Shown: positions 54,464 to 64,000 of the stretch, one piece after another
Layout of the letters: every line of letters begins with the position of its first letter
How positions within the stretch are numbered: the first letter of the stretch is position 1
NCBI GenBank assembly: GCA_002104945.1
Contig: MCFH01000020.1
Location: 62,001-126,000, forward strand
Reading direction: 5' to 3'
Source: Piromyces finnis
Lineage: Eukaryota; Neocallimastigomycota; Neocallimastigomycetes; Neocallimastigales; Neocallimastigaceae
DNA length: 64,000 nucleotides
Position numbers and translations under genes: made by a program
The notes under the pieces: generated by a model
Seen by the model: the letters and a program-made list of their open reading frames with translations, nothing else
What the model was told of the DNA's origin: nothing
Database searches by the model: none

Positions 54464-55107
54464 GTCTTTAAGGGAAAATTATTAGGACTAAGCTCATGGT
54501 ACTGAGCGATTAAAAAACATTTTATTCATCGAATTTAAGTATTTGATGAATAAGTTGAATGTTTGATATTCAGGTAAGTTTGTATAGTATTTAATTAGAA
54601 GAGTAATACATTTTGTTGCTGTATTTTTTTCTTTTATTCATGTATTCATGTAGTACTACTCTTCTCTTGTAAGAATCCAATGTAGTCAACTTTAGCATTT
54701 GCATTGTATTTTTATATTCATGTAGCTATTGTTGTATTGTTTCTTGTAAGAGACTGATTCACTCTACATCATGTAAAAATACTATTCACAAGCTTTCTGG
54801 TGTCGACATTCTTGATTCAAATTTTTTACCAATTTAAATATTTAATGAAAAGTAAAGTCAAACAATTTTAGTGTCAAAAAGCGAATCGAATTTACTAACA
54901 ACAAACCAAAACTAGAATTTTTAAAGAAAATTTACAACTAGAATTCAAAAAAAAGAAACTTTAAACAAAGCATCGTAACAATTTTTGTACTATCCAGTAC
55001 TTTTAAGAAGAGAGAGAGAGACAGATTTTTTTTCCATATACGTTATATTTGTAATTTTTATTAGTATTTATTTTATATTCAATTTTTTTTAATTAGAATT
55101 AATTATC

Positions 55108-58100
55108 ATGTCAGTCCTTTATATTAAAGATAAGAATTATATCAGACGTGGTACCCGGTCTTATGGTATCCCCTTAGATGATATTCGCTCCTTCTTTATC
55201 CGTGGTATTCGATCATGGTCAGTAAATATGCTATGGGAAAAACTCGAGGTTATTCTAGAAGATAAATTTAATTCAGTTATTAGTGTTAAATATTTTCAGA
55301 CTTTCAATGATCACTTTTTCTTAGTCAAGGTTCATGGTTCATCGAAAGATTGTATTAAAATCTTACACATGTTAAAGAAGAAACTTTCAGTTACCTCAAT
55401 TTCCTTTTCAGCTCGTAGTAGAAGGAATTACAAATACACTTTTTCCACACTCAAACGTAAAATTTTAGTTTCTAATAAACATCAACATTCTATTCAACAA
55501 TCATTTCAACAATCAGTTCAACAATCTCATCAACAATCCGATCTTCAACAAGTTTCCCATCATGAAAATATTCCAGATCTACAGCAAACACAATTTCAAT
55601 CTCAACATTCAACAATTAATTCTAATAGTTCTATCAACTCTGATAACAGTTCAATAGTTGATAGTTCTTCAGTTTCACAGCCATCTAGTAATAGTTCTAC
55701 TTATTCCTCTGATGCATCATCCATTAATAACGATGACTTTAATAATAATAATAATAGCAACGATTCTTCCTCATCCAACAAGCCTGATAACTTTTCTTTT
55801 TGTCTTAGTTGGAACACCAATGGGTGGAATCACGAAAAGAGAGATAGTATTAGCTATTTCACAGCTATTTTCAAACCATTATTTTTATGTTTCCAAGAAA
55901 CTGGTAATGGTTCTGGATCGAATACAGATTATCCTTGTCGTGTTACTTTGCGAAACTATAGACACTTTTTCAAGAAAGCTGACGAATCAGTTCCGGGAAT
56001 GAGAGGTTTATATTTAGGTTTTCACAATTCGTGTCAAGTCTCACTTGAAAACTTCTCTGGAAAGTATATTATTTCTATTTATGCTTTTAGTCTCTGGAAT
56101 AGATTCAAATGCTCGATTGGTAATGTTTATATGCCTCATAGTCATCACAACATCTATGTTGATCATGCAAAGTTAGAAGTTCGCTTGTGGTTACAAACTC
56201 ATTCATCCCATCCATCGATTCTTGTTGGTGATTTTAATATGTCTAAAGTAAAATTATCCAACTGGTTATCAACTAATGGATTAGGAGATTGGGAAATTCT
56301 TCCGCTTAGAGGGTCGACTATCTCTTGGACTCGAGGTGATCAATCTTCCGACATTGACCATGCTCTTATCAATTCGAAGATGAAAGATCTTATTCACTCA
56401 GGATCATTTATAAATAATTTTTATCCTGTATCAGACCATAAGCCACTTCTTATTAATGGTAAAATTATTCCTATGGAAGATTTTTCTAATAACTTTAATG
56501 TTCCTAAGAAAATTCTGAAATGGAATAGATTAAAATGTATTGAGGAAAAGGAATCTATTCTCAATCATAATAAATTCCAAATACTTTCAGCAAAATTCAA
56601 CGATCCTAATGTTTCTACAGATGAACTTTCCAAAGAGTTTACTTCAACTGCTTTTTCAATTGCAGACGAGCTCAGTATTACCTCAGCAAATAATGTTATA
56701 AAGTCTTCATTTCATATTTCACAACAAATTTTTAATCTCCAAAAAATCAAAATGAAGTTGTATAAGAGATTTAAAAAAGAAAGAATTTATGATATAGATG
56801 AATTTATTAAAAGAATTAAAATCTACCGTAAGCTCATTGATTACATCCACAAAAGATGTAATGAATTTAGGAAGCAAGAATATCTTCATTGGATTAAAAC
56901 AGGATGTGAGTATATGAAGAGTCATAATCCTAAGAAGGCCTGGAAATGGATCAAGAAAACTGCAAAAATTGGAAAAGATTCTTTCTTTATTGCTCAACCA
57001 ATTAAAAATAAAAATGGAGAATTAGTTGTTGCTACAGAAGAACAACTTGAAGTGTGGCATGATCATTTCGAAAAGCTTGCATCAGATCCAAGTGGTGTAA
57101 GTCTTGATTTGGAACATTGGTATGAAGAACCAACGAATAAACGTTTTTCACTTCCTATGCTTGATGAATGGGATATCAACCAAGATATTAGTATTGATGA
57201 AGTCAAGTCAGCTATCCTCTCTACTCCAAATTATAAAGCATCAGGTCCGGATGGTATTCCAATTGAATTTTACAAAGCATTAATTCCATCAAGTAATGAT
57301 TCTAATAATGCTACAAATAATAATTCTTCTGGTAATACCACTTCAGATAATGATGCTCATGGTTTAAATTTTATTCTTAAATTATTCAACCGTATTTGGG
57401 ATGGAGATTTCCCCAACTCATGGAATGAATCCAGTATTGTTTCTATTCCTAAGAAGGGAGATTTGACAGATTGTGATAACTATCGAGGTATATCACTTAT
57501 CAATAATGGTATTAAGTTGATTTCCAAAATTGTCACCACTAGAATCTCAGAATATGGTTTAAAGAATAATTTCATTAGACCTGAACAATTTGGTTTTCGA
57601 AAAAAGGAAGAAAGTATCAGTCTTTTCATTTCAATCCAAGAAATATGCCGTAGACGTCAATTAGATAATAAAGAGACATATTTGGCCTTTTTAGATCTCA
57701 GGAAAGCATACGATTCAGTCCCAATCGGTAATATTCTCCATAAATTAGATTGTTTAGGAATCCGAGGTAAGAGTTTACAATTCATCAAAAATTTATATTT
57801 AACATCGAAGGCTAATGTCAAATTAGATGGACAGTTCTCGAAATCTTTTGATGTGAAGAAAGGAGTCCGTCAAGGATGCCCTCTTTCTCCTATTCTCTTT
57901 AATCTCTTTATTAATGATATATTTAAAGAGTGCGAAGATCTTGGAGTCAGTTTAGGTGACACTCGATGCTGTGGTGGACTTTTTGCAGATGATATAGTTA
58001 TTTGTGCTCCAACAAGAGGATACTTAAAAAAGATGCTTAGAAAAGTTAATGAATGGGCATTGTATAATGAAATGGAATTTGGTATCCAGAAGTGTTCAAC

Positions 58101-58566
58101 GATGGTGATTCGTCCTGAATCAATAGAAAATCAGATCAAGAGAGATCCAACATTTTACTTAGCAGGACAACCCATTCCAACTACTGATTGTTATACTTAT
58201 CTTGGTGTTCCATTTGATAAGAATCTGTCCCTTAAACCAGTAATTAAAACTCTTAATAACAAAGTTTTGAAAGGACTTTTTTCAGTCAGTAAATTCTTAA
58301 GAAATTCTAATATTCCTATTCCCTTCAAGAAGCTAGTACTTAACTCACAAGTAATCAGCAGAGTTTCATACTTTGCACCATTACTTGGATCCAACAAAGC
58401 TAGGTCTAGAATTGCTCAGAAGCATGTTAACAAAGGAATACGATGGATTGCCGGAGTTCATAAAGCTGTATCGTTTATATCTTTATACTCTATCTCAAAA
58501 GATTTGAATATTCCTCCATTGTCAGCCAAATGTGCTTTAGCTCAGGTTAGATGTTTTAACAAATAG
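55108..58566 (+). CDS. LINE endonuclease/reverse transcriptase ORF (truncated by stop)
   Basis: A 1152-aa product. The first 125 residues are basic with no clear match. A Gln/Ser/Asn-rich linker follows at about 130-225, then an endonuclease/exonuclease/phosphatase domain at about 230-455 (SWNTNGW from 234, Glu264 in QETG, GDFNM at 374-378, SDH at 442-444). The reverse transcriptase spans about 700-1010: GPDGIP, FGFRKKEES, LDLRKAYDS (Asp863), GVRQGCPLSP (919-928) and FADD (959-962, Asp961/Asp962). All three polymerase acidic residues and the visible endonuclease residues are intact. The ORF stops at a TAG (58564-58566), but the same frame stays coding-like for about 130 nt after it, so the stop looks like a mutation. 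The start is the first ATG after the 5' leader. There is no separate ORF1; this is either a single-ORF LINE or the N-terminal basic region replaces it. Confidence 0.92.
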   Translation: MSVLYIKDKNYIRRGTRSYGIPLDDIRSFFIRGIRSWSVNMLWEKLEVILEDKFNSVISVKYFQTFNDHFFLVKVHGSSKDCIKILHMLKKKLSVTSISFSARSRRNYKYTFSTLKRKILVSNKHQHSIQQSFQQSVQQSHQQSDLQQVSHHENIPDLQQTQFQSQHSTINSNSSINSDNSSIVDSSSVSQPSSNSSTYSSDASSINNDDFNNNNNSNDSSSSNKPDNFSFCLSWNTNGWNHEKRDSISYFTAIFKPLFLCFQETGNGSGSNTDYPCRVTLRNYRHFFKKADESVPGMRGLYLGFHNSCQVSLENFSGKYIISIYAFSLWNRFKCSIGNVYMPHSHHNIYVDHAKLEVRLWLQTHSSHPSILVGDFNMSKVKLSNWLSTNGLGDWEILPLRGSTISWTRGDQSSDIDHALINSKMKDLIHSGSFINNFYPVSDHKPLLINGKIIPMEDFSNNFNVPKKILKWNRLKCIEEKESILNHNKFQILSAKFNDPNVSTDELSKEFTSTAFSIADELSITSANNVIKSSFHISQQIFNLQKIKMKLYKRFKKERIYDIDEFIKRIKIYRKLIDYIHKRCNEFRKQEYLHWIKTGCEYMKSHNPKKAWKWIKKTAKIGKDSFFIAQPIKNKNGELVVATEEQLEVWHDHFEKLASDPSGVSLDLEHWYEEPTNKRFSLPMLDEWDINQDISIDEVKSAILSTPNYKASGPDGIPIEFYKALIPSSNDSNNATNNNSSGNTTSDNDAHGLNFILKLFNRIWDGDFPNSWNESSIVSIPKKGDLTDCDNYRGISLINNGIKLISKIVTTRISEYGLKNNFIRPEQFGFRKKEESISLFISIQEICRRRQLDNKETYLAFLDLRKAYDSVPIGNILHKLDCLGIRGKSLQFIKNLYLTSKANVKLDGQFSKSFDVKKGVRQGCPLSPILFNLFINDIFKECEDLGVSLGDTRCCGGLFADDIVICAPTRGYLKKMLRKVNEWALYNEMEFGIQKCSTMVIRPESIENQIKRDPTFYLAGQPIPTTDCYTYLGVPFDKNLSLKPVIKTLNNKVLKGLFSVSKFLRNSNIPIPFKKLVLNSQVISRVSYFAPLLGSNKARSRIAQKHVNKGIRWIAGVHKAVSFISLYSISKDLNIPPLSAKCALAQVRCFNK

Positions 58567-59621
58567 AAAAACTCAAATTGTATTATCTCACACCTTGTCA
58601 ATTACATTCCTAAATTTAGAAAATACACGTGGTGCAAATCAAGTAGGACACTTGATAAAAAACTAAAGAAACATGGAGATGTTAAAGCAGTTAAAACTTT
58701 TATTGGAAAGATCTCAAAGGGAATTCAATCAAAGCGCAATATTATGGTGATAATAAATTTATTGAAACTAAAGATTTTATTAAATTATGTTATGAGTACC
58801 CAGAGTTTGCCTATGGCTTCTACTGGCTATTGAAAGCAAGAAGCGGATACAAGTTGGATGCTAGAGTTGCCAAAGCTGCTAAATTTGTTGATCCAGTTTG
58901 TCCTAACTACTGTCCATGTTGCAAGTGTGGAGATCAAAGTATTAAACATTGGTTATTAGATTGTCCAACATTTAGAGATATCCGTATTATACATTATGAT
59001 TCTATAGTCCATCTTTTAAATTTTTTCAGTCAACGTAATTCCAATAGTCCTATCAATAATAATGAAATTGATAATGTCAGCAGAAATAGCAATAACAGTA
59101 ATAGTAATAGTAACAATAGTAATAATAACAATAGTAATAATAACAATAGTAGTAATAGTAACAATAGAAATAGTAATAATAACAATAGTAGTAATAGAAA
59201 TAATAATATTAGTAATGATAGCAATAGTGATGATAATAATTCTAATTTAGATAGTAATTTAGTTAATGATAGTAATAGTTCTAATAATCCGGTGAATATT
59301 AATGTGTATGATTATTCTAGTGTGTGCAGTAAAATATTTAAATTCCTTCTTGGGGGAAGAAGTTTTAACAATATTAATTACAATTCAAGGGAATGGAAAG
59401 AACTTTGTAAGCGTCAGATTCAATCTGGTACTAACGAAGGAACACCATTCTTGACGGTAACCGCGGAACTTCTAACCAAAATCATGCCTTTTGCTATTGG
59501 CCAGCAATGGTCAATGTTCAAAAGGTTTGAAGCAACATCCAAGAGCGTCAATGCTGAAGAAACAGTAAGACAGGCCAGGAGGGCCAGCGCAACCAATGGA
59601 GATCATAATTTTGTTCCATGA
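58567..59621 (+). pseudogene. C-terminal part of LINE ORF, zinc-finger region, out of frame
   Basis: After the TAG at 58564 coding sequence continues in the same frame to about 58700-58740, then moves to the third frame (YGDNKFIETK from 58743) and runs on to a stop at 59621. It contains a zinc-binding cluster CPCCKCG followed by IKHWLLDCP, the kind that follows reverse transcriptases in many LINEs, then an Asn/Ser repeat region (59070-59280) and a conserved-looking basic end. A free ATG exists at 58830, but the cluster would normally be joined to the polymerase. The ancestral protein was evidently one chain of about 1500 aa, now broken by one nonsense change and one indel. Confidence 0.85.
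59076..59240 (+). repeat. AATAGT/AACAAT repeat in LINE C-terminal region
   Basis: An irregular run of AAT, AAC and AGT triplets encoding Asn/Ser in the LINE C-terminal part. The element has picked up the same triplet expansion seen in host genes. Confidence 0.88.
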
Positions 59622-59858
59622 CAAAATTTTGATCTTTGGCTCGGTGTCCCATTGGAAGTCAAATACAATTATTATACTTTAGTATGATAGTGGCTTTCTT
59701 ACTTTAATTAAAATTACTAGAATACATTATACCCAATTTTTATTCATTTGTGTTTATTTAAACATATTTTTTTTATTTTTATTTTTATTTTTTAATTTTT
59801 TATTACATGTATTATAATTTTAATTAAATTAATAATAAAGTTTAAAATATTTGATGCC

Positions 59859-59891
<33 letters not shown>

Positions 59892-59893
<2 letters not shown>

Positions 59894-59904
59894 ACAAATT
59901 AAAT
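59892..59904. repeat. 13-bp target site duplication, right copy
   Basis: ACACAAATTAAAT, an exact copy of 54123-54135, immediately after the LINE poly-A tail. Confidence 0.82.
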
Positions 59905-60169
59905 AAATACAAGTGTATTCTTTTACTAGTCTAAAAAAAAAAAAAAAAAAATTATTAATATAGGATTGTTTAAGAGAATTTTTTTATTATCTAAGATAAT
60001 TGAAAAATATTATTTTGCAGATAATCTTAATTATTGTCTCCTTTTCAACGGAAATGTAATATTTTAATCTTTGAGCATTTTGAACATTAGATCGAATGAA
60101 ACCATTTGACTTTAAAGGATTAAATTTGAAAAATAATTAAATAATAATAATAAAATACATATGAAGTTA

Positions 60170-60200
<31 letters not shown>

Positions 60201-60713
60201 GAAATAATTATCTGGTTTTATCAAATATGCAGTTTTATTAATGTGGCAATAAATTAGTATATTTTCAAATAATTAATAAATCACTTTAGTTATTTATATA
60301 TTTCATATATATATTTAAAATGTTAAATAAATATTTAATATACTTTTCTTATTTAACCCTTAATTAAATATTTCTCTAATATTAAAATAAAAAAAAAAAT
60401 TAAAACTTTAAAACTTTGTTCTCAAATTACTAAAATTATCTTTTAATATAACATATCATTAAATAATTAATAAAACATTATTTTATAGTTTTTTAAAAAA
60501 TGGTATATAACTATAATAAATTTAAAATTATATACTTTTTTTCTACCTGAGAAAATAAACTTTAAAATAATAAGTAAATAAATGATTGAACATTAAATTT
60601 TAATTAAAGTAAGTGAATTATTATTCCAATTTACAAATAATAATATATTATTATGTATTTTTTTTTAAAAAAATAAAAAAAAAAGTAATTATATATCTTT
60701 AATAAAACATAAA
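59905..60713. other. AT-rich spacer downstream of LINE
   Basis: Contains A tracts at 59933-59950 and 60176-60200 and an unremarkable mixed stretch at 60040-60120. No gene is seen. Confidence 0.68.
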
Positions 60714-62261
60714 ATGAAATTATTAATTCTATTTCTATTATATTTTGGAATATATAATAAAATTACAATAGAAAAATTACTTGGAAATTTTGTATTTTTT
60801 GGAAGAGGTCGAAGAACATTACCTAAATATTGGAGTGAAATAAGTAATATTAAAGTAACAAAGAATTCAAAAGTATATTTTCCATATCATAAATATGATG
60901 ATGATCCAGAGAATACAAATACATCAGACGAAGCTAAAAATTATCCATTGACATTATTATTATCAGGAGTTAATGATGAAGAATACTCAGAAATAAGATT
61001 TAATGCTGATCGAAACGGGGATATTAATTTCGGAGATTATACATATTTTAAATCTGAGTTAAAATTTCGTATTCCAAAAGCAAAATATTTAGTAAATGAA
61101 GGTTATACTTGTGAAAGTATAGGTCTTTCTTGTACCGATCTTTTACAATATGATTTTTCAAAAAATAATGAATGGATAGATCTTATAAAATTTAAAATAT
61201 TTTTTGAAGATAAAGATATTTATGAAAGTACATCATATAATATAGAAGAAAAGAAAAATTTAAGTTATGAACTATCCATAGATGAAAAACCAACAACTGA
61301 ATGGAAAGAAATTATTGGAAATATTAAAATAAAAGATTCAAATCTCCAATATACAAGTTTAGTATTTAGGAATTATGGTATAATGCCTGTATATGTTTCA
61401 ATTGGTAATACAATATTTGTAAAATCTAATGAGGAAGACACGATTATCATTAAAAATGGAAAATTTAATGAAAACTTTGAGAACCTTAGTTGGTTTAAAG
61501 ATGATGAATCTCATGAAGACACTGTTTTCTTTGATCAAATATGCCCAATTGATACAGAACAAAAAAATTCAATATACTTATCTACTAATGAAGATTTTAA
61601 TTATGCTATAAAAGCAGCAATCAGTACAGTTCCAACATTCGGACCACCTGAAGCCATATCATTTAAATATAGGCCAATGAAAGATACAAAGTTAAATTTA
61701 ACTTTTAATAATAATTTAACTCTATCTATAGTTGAATACTTAAACACAAGAAATTGTCGTATTACCCAATTAGAAGAAAACACAGTTCTTGTTGATTTAA
61801 AATATTATATCCTAACAGATTCTAAATTATTAATGGATAATAATGTTGATACTTTTTGGATTCAAACAGTCACAAACATTGAAAGTGTTAAAAAACAACT
61901 TTTTGATGAGGATGAGGAAGAAGAAAAAAAAGCTTATGTTGATGATCTTTATTTTTATGACTTAACTTTTCATAATAATTATCCAACAAATCTTGTGCCA
62001 TATACCCTATCGAGATTGTATTCTACAGGTGAATGTGATCCATCTTTACATTCCCATAATTATATTTCAAGTTCAAAGAGAAGATGGCCAGATGATATTA
62101 CATTCGAAAAAATGTTAGCTTCAAAAAATATGATAGAATATAATATTCCTGATGAAAATTTAAAAAATGAACCATCCTTTGCATATAAGAAGATTATAGG
62201 CACAAATTACATAATTAATTTATCAATATTTATAATAGTAATTTTGTATTATATTAAATAA
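60714..62261 (+). CDS. Secreted/membrane-anchored protein, unknown (paralogue B)
   Basis: An intronless 515-aa paralogue of the gene at 51842, in the same orientation. It has an N-terminal hydrophobic leader, then shared blocks in the same order: FFGRGRRTLPKYW, KVYFPYHK, EGYTCESIGLSC, VFRNYGIMPVYVSIGNTIF, PPEAISFKYRPM, TRNCRIT, LYFYDLTFHNNYP and WPDDITF. The C-terminus is hydrophobic (NLSIFIIVILYYIK) but lacks the Ser/Thr/Asn linker of paralogue A. It could be a GPI signal or a plain membrane anchor. Codons are much more A/T-ending than in paralogue A. The reading frame is intact across 515 codons, so it is under constraint or recently was. Function unknown. Confidence 0.85.
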   Translation: MKLLILFLLYFGIYNKITIEKLLGNFVFFGRGRRTLPKYWSEISNIKVTKNSKVYFPYHKYDDDPENTNTSDEAKNYPLTLLLSGVNDEEYSEIRFNADRNGDINFGDYTYFKSELKFRIPKAKYLVNEGYTCESIGLSCTDLLQYDFSKNNEWIDLIKFKIFFEDKDIYESTSYNIEEKKNLSYELSIDEKPTTEWKEIIGNIKIKDSNLQYTSLVFRNYGIMPVYVSIGNTIFVKSNEEDTIIIKNGKFNENFENLSWFKDDESHEDTVFFDQICPIDTEQKNSIYLSTNEDFNYAIKAAISTVPTFGPPEAISFKYRPMKDTKLNLTFNNNLTLSIVEYLNTRNCRITQLEENTVLVDLKYYILTDSKLLMDNNVDTFWIQTVTNIESVKKQLFDEDEEEEKKAYVDDLYFYDLTFHNNYPTNLVPYTLSRLYSTGECDPSLHSHNYISSSKRRWPDDITFEKMLASKNMIEYNIPDENLKNEPSFAYKKIIGTNYIINLSIFIIVILYYIK

Positions 62262-62763
62262 TTAATGCTATAATAAAAATAAACAAAATAAACAATAATT
62301 TTAAATTATTCCAACTTCTAACCAATACTATTATATTATCATAAAATAAAAAAAGTAAAATAAAAAAAAAAGAAAATAAAAAAATTAAAAACAATTGTAG
62401 ATATCCTTTTTAAAAACAACATTCCTTTTTACAAAATATTTATATTAAATATATATATATATATAATATTTATGGTTTTATTCATTATATATTATAAATA
62501 AATAAGATAACAACTATACATGATATTTTTGTTTTTAATGGTAATTAGAAAAAATACAATTTTAACTTTTTTTATTGTATTTTTTATAATTCATTTGTTT
62601 TTTATTTATTAACAAATATATTTGATTTGTTTAATTTGATATAAATGATCATTTTTAATTTGAATTATTATTTAATAAATTAAAAGTATGTAATCTTTTA
62701 TTTAATTTAGTTATAGAGCTATAATTTTGGTTTGTATTTCCATTTAATTTTTTTGCCATGTAT
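62262..62763. other. AT-rich convergent spacer
   Basis: Lies between paralogue B (plus) and the inhibitor gene (minus). It has a TA run at about 62450-62466. No gene is seen. Confidence 0.7.
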
Positions 62764-63304
62764 TCATATACCAAGAGTTTTAGCGTATGCAGTAACTTGC
62801 CCATCGGCTTCAACAAAATCAACGTCATTGGAATTAACCATTGTAGCTATGAAAAGTAATGAAATGTTTATTTTAATTACTAAGGAATTGTTATTAAAGA
62901 AAATTAATTTAACTAATTATAATATCTACTTAAAACTTGATCTGGGAGTTTAGCAGAGAAACCTAACATTGTAGTATTGTATCTGTGTTTAATTTCACCA
63001 CCTAAATATATAAAGAGAATTTTTCAATATAGATATATATTAATATTAGTAATAATTATTATAATCAAAATTATTTAAAAATTTTATTTTTTTTCTGTTA
63101 ATTATATATAATAAATATGTCATTCATATTAATTACCTTGTTTTTCAACATCTTCAATGGCCTTTTCAATAATGTCATTGGCAGTACCTTCTTTAAAGCA
63201 AACAATGTATTCCCCTTTAATGAATTTTTTATTATTATTAAAATAATTAAATTTTCAATTTCATTTCATTATTTTTATTAATAACAGTACTATTATTATC
63301 ATTA

Positions 63305-63362
<58 letters not shown>

Positions 63363-63405
63363 CAATTCATTTATTTTAAAATTCATTTATAAACATACCA
63401 GACAT
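62764..63405 (-). CDS. Proteinase inhibitor I9 protein, Pbi2-like
   Basis: Four exons join in phase: 63405-63399, 63214-63137, 63001-62930 and 62846-62764, giving 79 aa. The fold is the subtilisin propeptide-like inhibitor I9: SGEYIVCFKEGTAND, then a helix, GGEIKHRYNTTMLGFSAKLP, and a last strand with VDFVEADGQVTA. Yeast Pbi2 has the same size and pattern (IVTLK, GGSIVHEF, YTIKVP, VEEDKEV) and inhibits vacuolar proteinase B in the cytosol. There is no signal peptide, so a cytosolic inhibitor or chaperone-like role is likely. The first coding exon is only 7 nt (Met-Ser plus one base) and is the least certain part. Confidence 0.85.
63308..63361. repeat. (TTA)n microsatellite in intron 1 of inhibitor gene
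   Basis: About 18 perfect TTA/ATT triplets inside the first intron of the I9 inhibitor gene, close to its acceptor-distal half. Confidence 0.92.
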
Positions 63406-64000
63406 TTTTCTTTTTAATGGTATAGTTATTTTATTCGTTAATAAAAATATTAAATATTGATATTTAATTAATAAATATAAATTATTAAAAATTATTAAAT
63501 AAAAACAAAAATAGTGTTATTTTAAAATAAAAAAAAAACAATATTTCTATTTTTATAATTTTAACAATATCATAATTTTTAATTAATAACAAACTTTAAT
63601 TTTATTTATTTTTAAAATGATTTATTATTAATAATTAAAATATAAAAAAATACTCAAAAGATGTCACATTTTATAATTAATGATTTCATTTCTCTCCTAT
63701 ATCCTTTATTTCGATTATTATAATACCAAAAAAAAGGCCAATAAACATTACCATAAATTATTATGTTTATTAGATAAATAATTATTGTTTATTTTTATAA
63801 TTTGTTTTAATCTATTTTGATAATAATTTAATTAAAAATAATAAGTTAAATAATATAAATAAAAGAAAAGGTTAGTAGAAAATTATCTTAAATATATAAG
63901 GAAATTATATAATTTATATTGGAAAAGTAAAAAAAAAAAATTTTTTATTACTAAGAATTGGGTGGCAAAATAATGTTTTTTAATATTGTAATTAATAAAT
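63406..64000. other. AT-rich spacer at window end
   Basis: Upstream region of the inhibitor gene. Only A/T-rich sequence with a short mixed stretch near 63660-63750 is seen, and no gene. Confidence 0.68.

Larger units (their letters stand above)
54136..59891 (+). mobile_element. LINE (non-LTR) retrotransposon with monomer 5' end
   Basis: One insertion of about 5.76 kb flanked by a 13-bp target duplication. The order is a fragment of its own reverse-transcriptase gene (54129-54215), two and a partial third tandem monomers (54216 to about 54515), a leader of about 600 bp ending in an AG run near 55010-55021, the main ORF (55108-58566), a C-terminal zinc-finger part in another frame (to 59621), a 3' UTR from 59643 and a poly-A tail at about 59862-59891. 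Endonuclease before reverse transcriptase, no long terminal repeats and an A tail define a non-LTR element of the APE-endonuclease kind. G+C content is clearly above that of the spacers. This copy has an in-frame stop and a frameshift, so it is probably defective as it stands. Confidence 0.92.

Noticed and set aside
58830-59621. Independent gene starting at the ATG 58830
   Set aside because: Coding-like sequence in the same frame continues upstream to about 58743 and links to the LINE polymerase; the zinc cluster is part of the element.

Overview
The window looks like nuclear DNA of an extremely AT-rich eukaryote, most likely a zoosporic fungus and probably an anaerobic gut fungus (Neocallimastigomycota). 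The reasons are spacers that are almost all A/T, many short GT..AG introns, long Asn/Ser/Gln homopolymers, fungal-type proteins (Rxt3, GCN1, Ypt1, a Pbi2-type inhibitor), and an axonemal dynein heavy chain, which implies a motile flagellum. Dictyostelids share the base bias and poly-Asn but lack axonemal dynein. The taxonomic call is inference. All spliced models below were built by hand from splice consensus, reading-phase continuity and family similarity.

Layout. 1-3.2 kb: spacer with an isolated hairpin pair, then a small secreted Cys-rich protein (minus). 3.2-11.8 kb: one 8-exon minus-strand gene for a giant Rxt3 (Rpd3L histone deacetylase complex) with huge disordered poly-Asn flanks. 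13.1-13.7 kb: SCOC/Slo1 short coiled coil. 14.3-15.5 kb: Ypt1/Rab1 in 7 exons. 17.6-20.4 kb: single-domain phosphofructokinase of the protist/plant type in 16 exons. 21.7-30.8 kb: GCN1, 2780 aa (plus). 31.7-45.3 kb: axonemal inner-arm dynein heavy chain, 4069 aa in 16 exons (plus). 45.9-47.3 kb: syntaxin (plus). 47.6-49.1 kb: WD40 protein (minus). 49.6-50.3 kb: PRKRIP1 (minus). 51.8-62.3 kb: two paralogous secreted proteins (plus) separated by a LINE retrotransposon. 62.8-63.4 kb: inhibitor I9 protein (minus).

The genes are not an operon or evident pathway cluster. Two belong to membrane traffic (Ypt1, syntaxin), with SCOC/Slo1 a probable third; the others cover chromatin, splicing, amino-acid-starvation sensing, glycolysis and flagellar motility. 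The accessory part is the last 14 kb. There a LINE with tandem 5' monomers, a chimeric 5' end, a 13-bp target duplication and a broken ORF lies beside an older truncated copy, between two members of an unrecognised secreted family. The small protein at 1.9-2.5 kb may be a distant third member.
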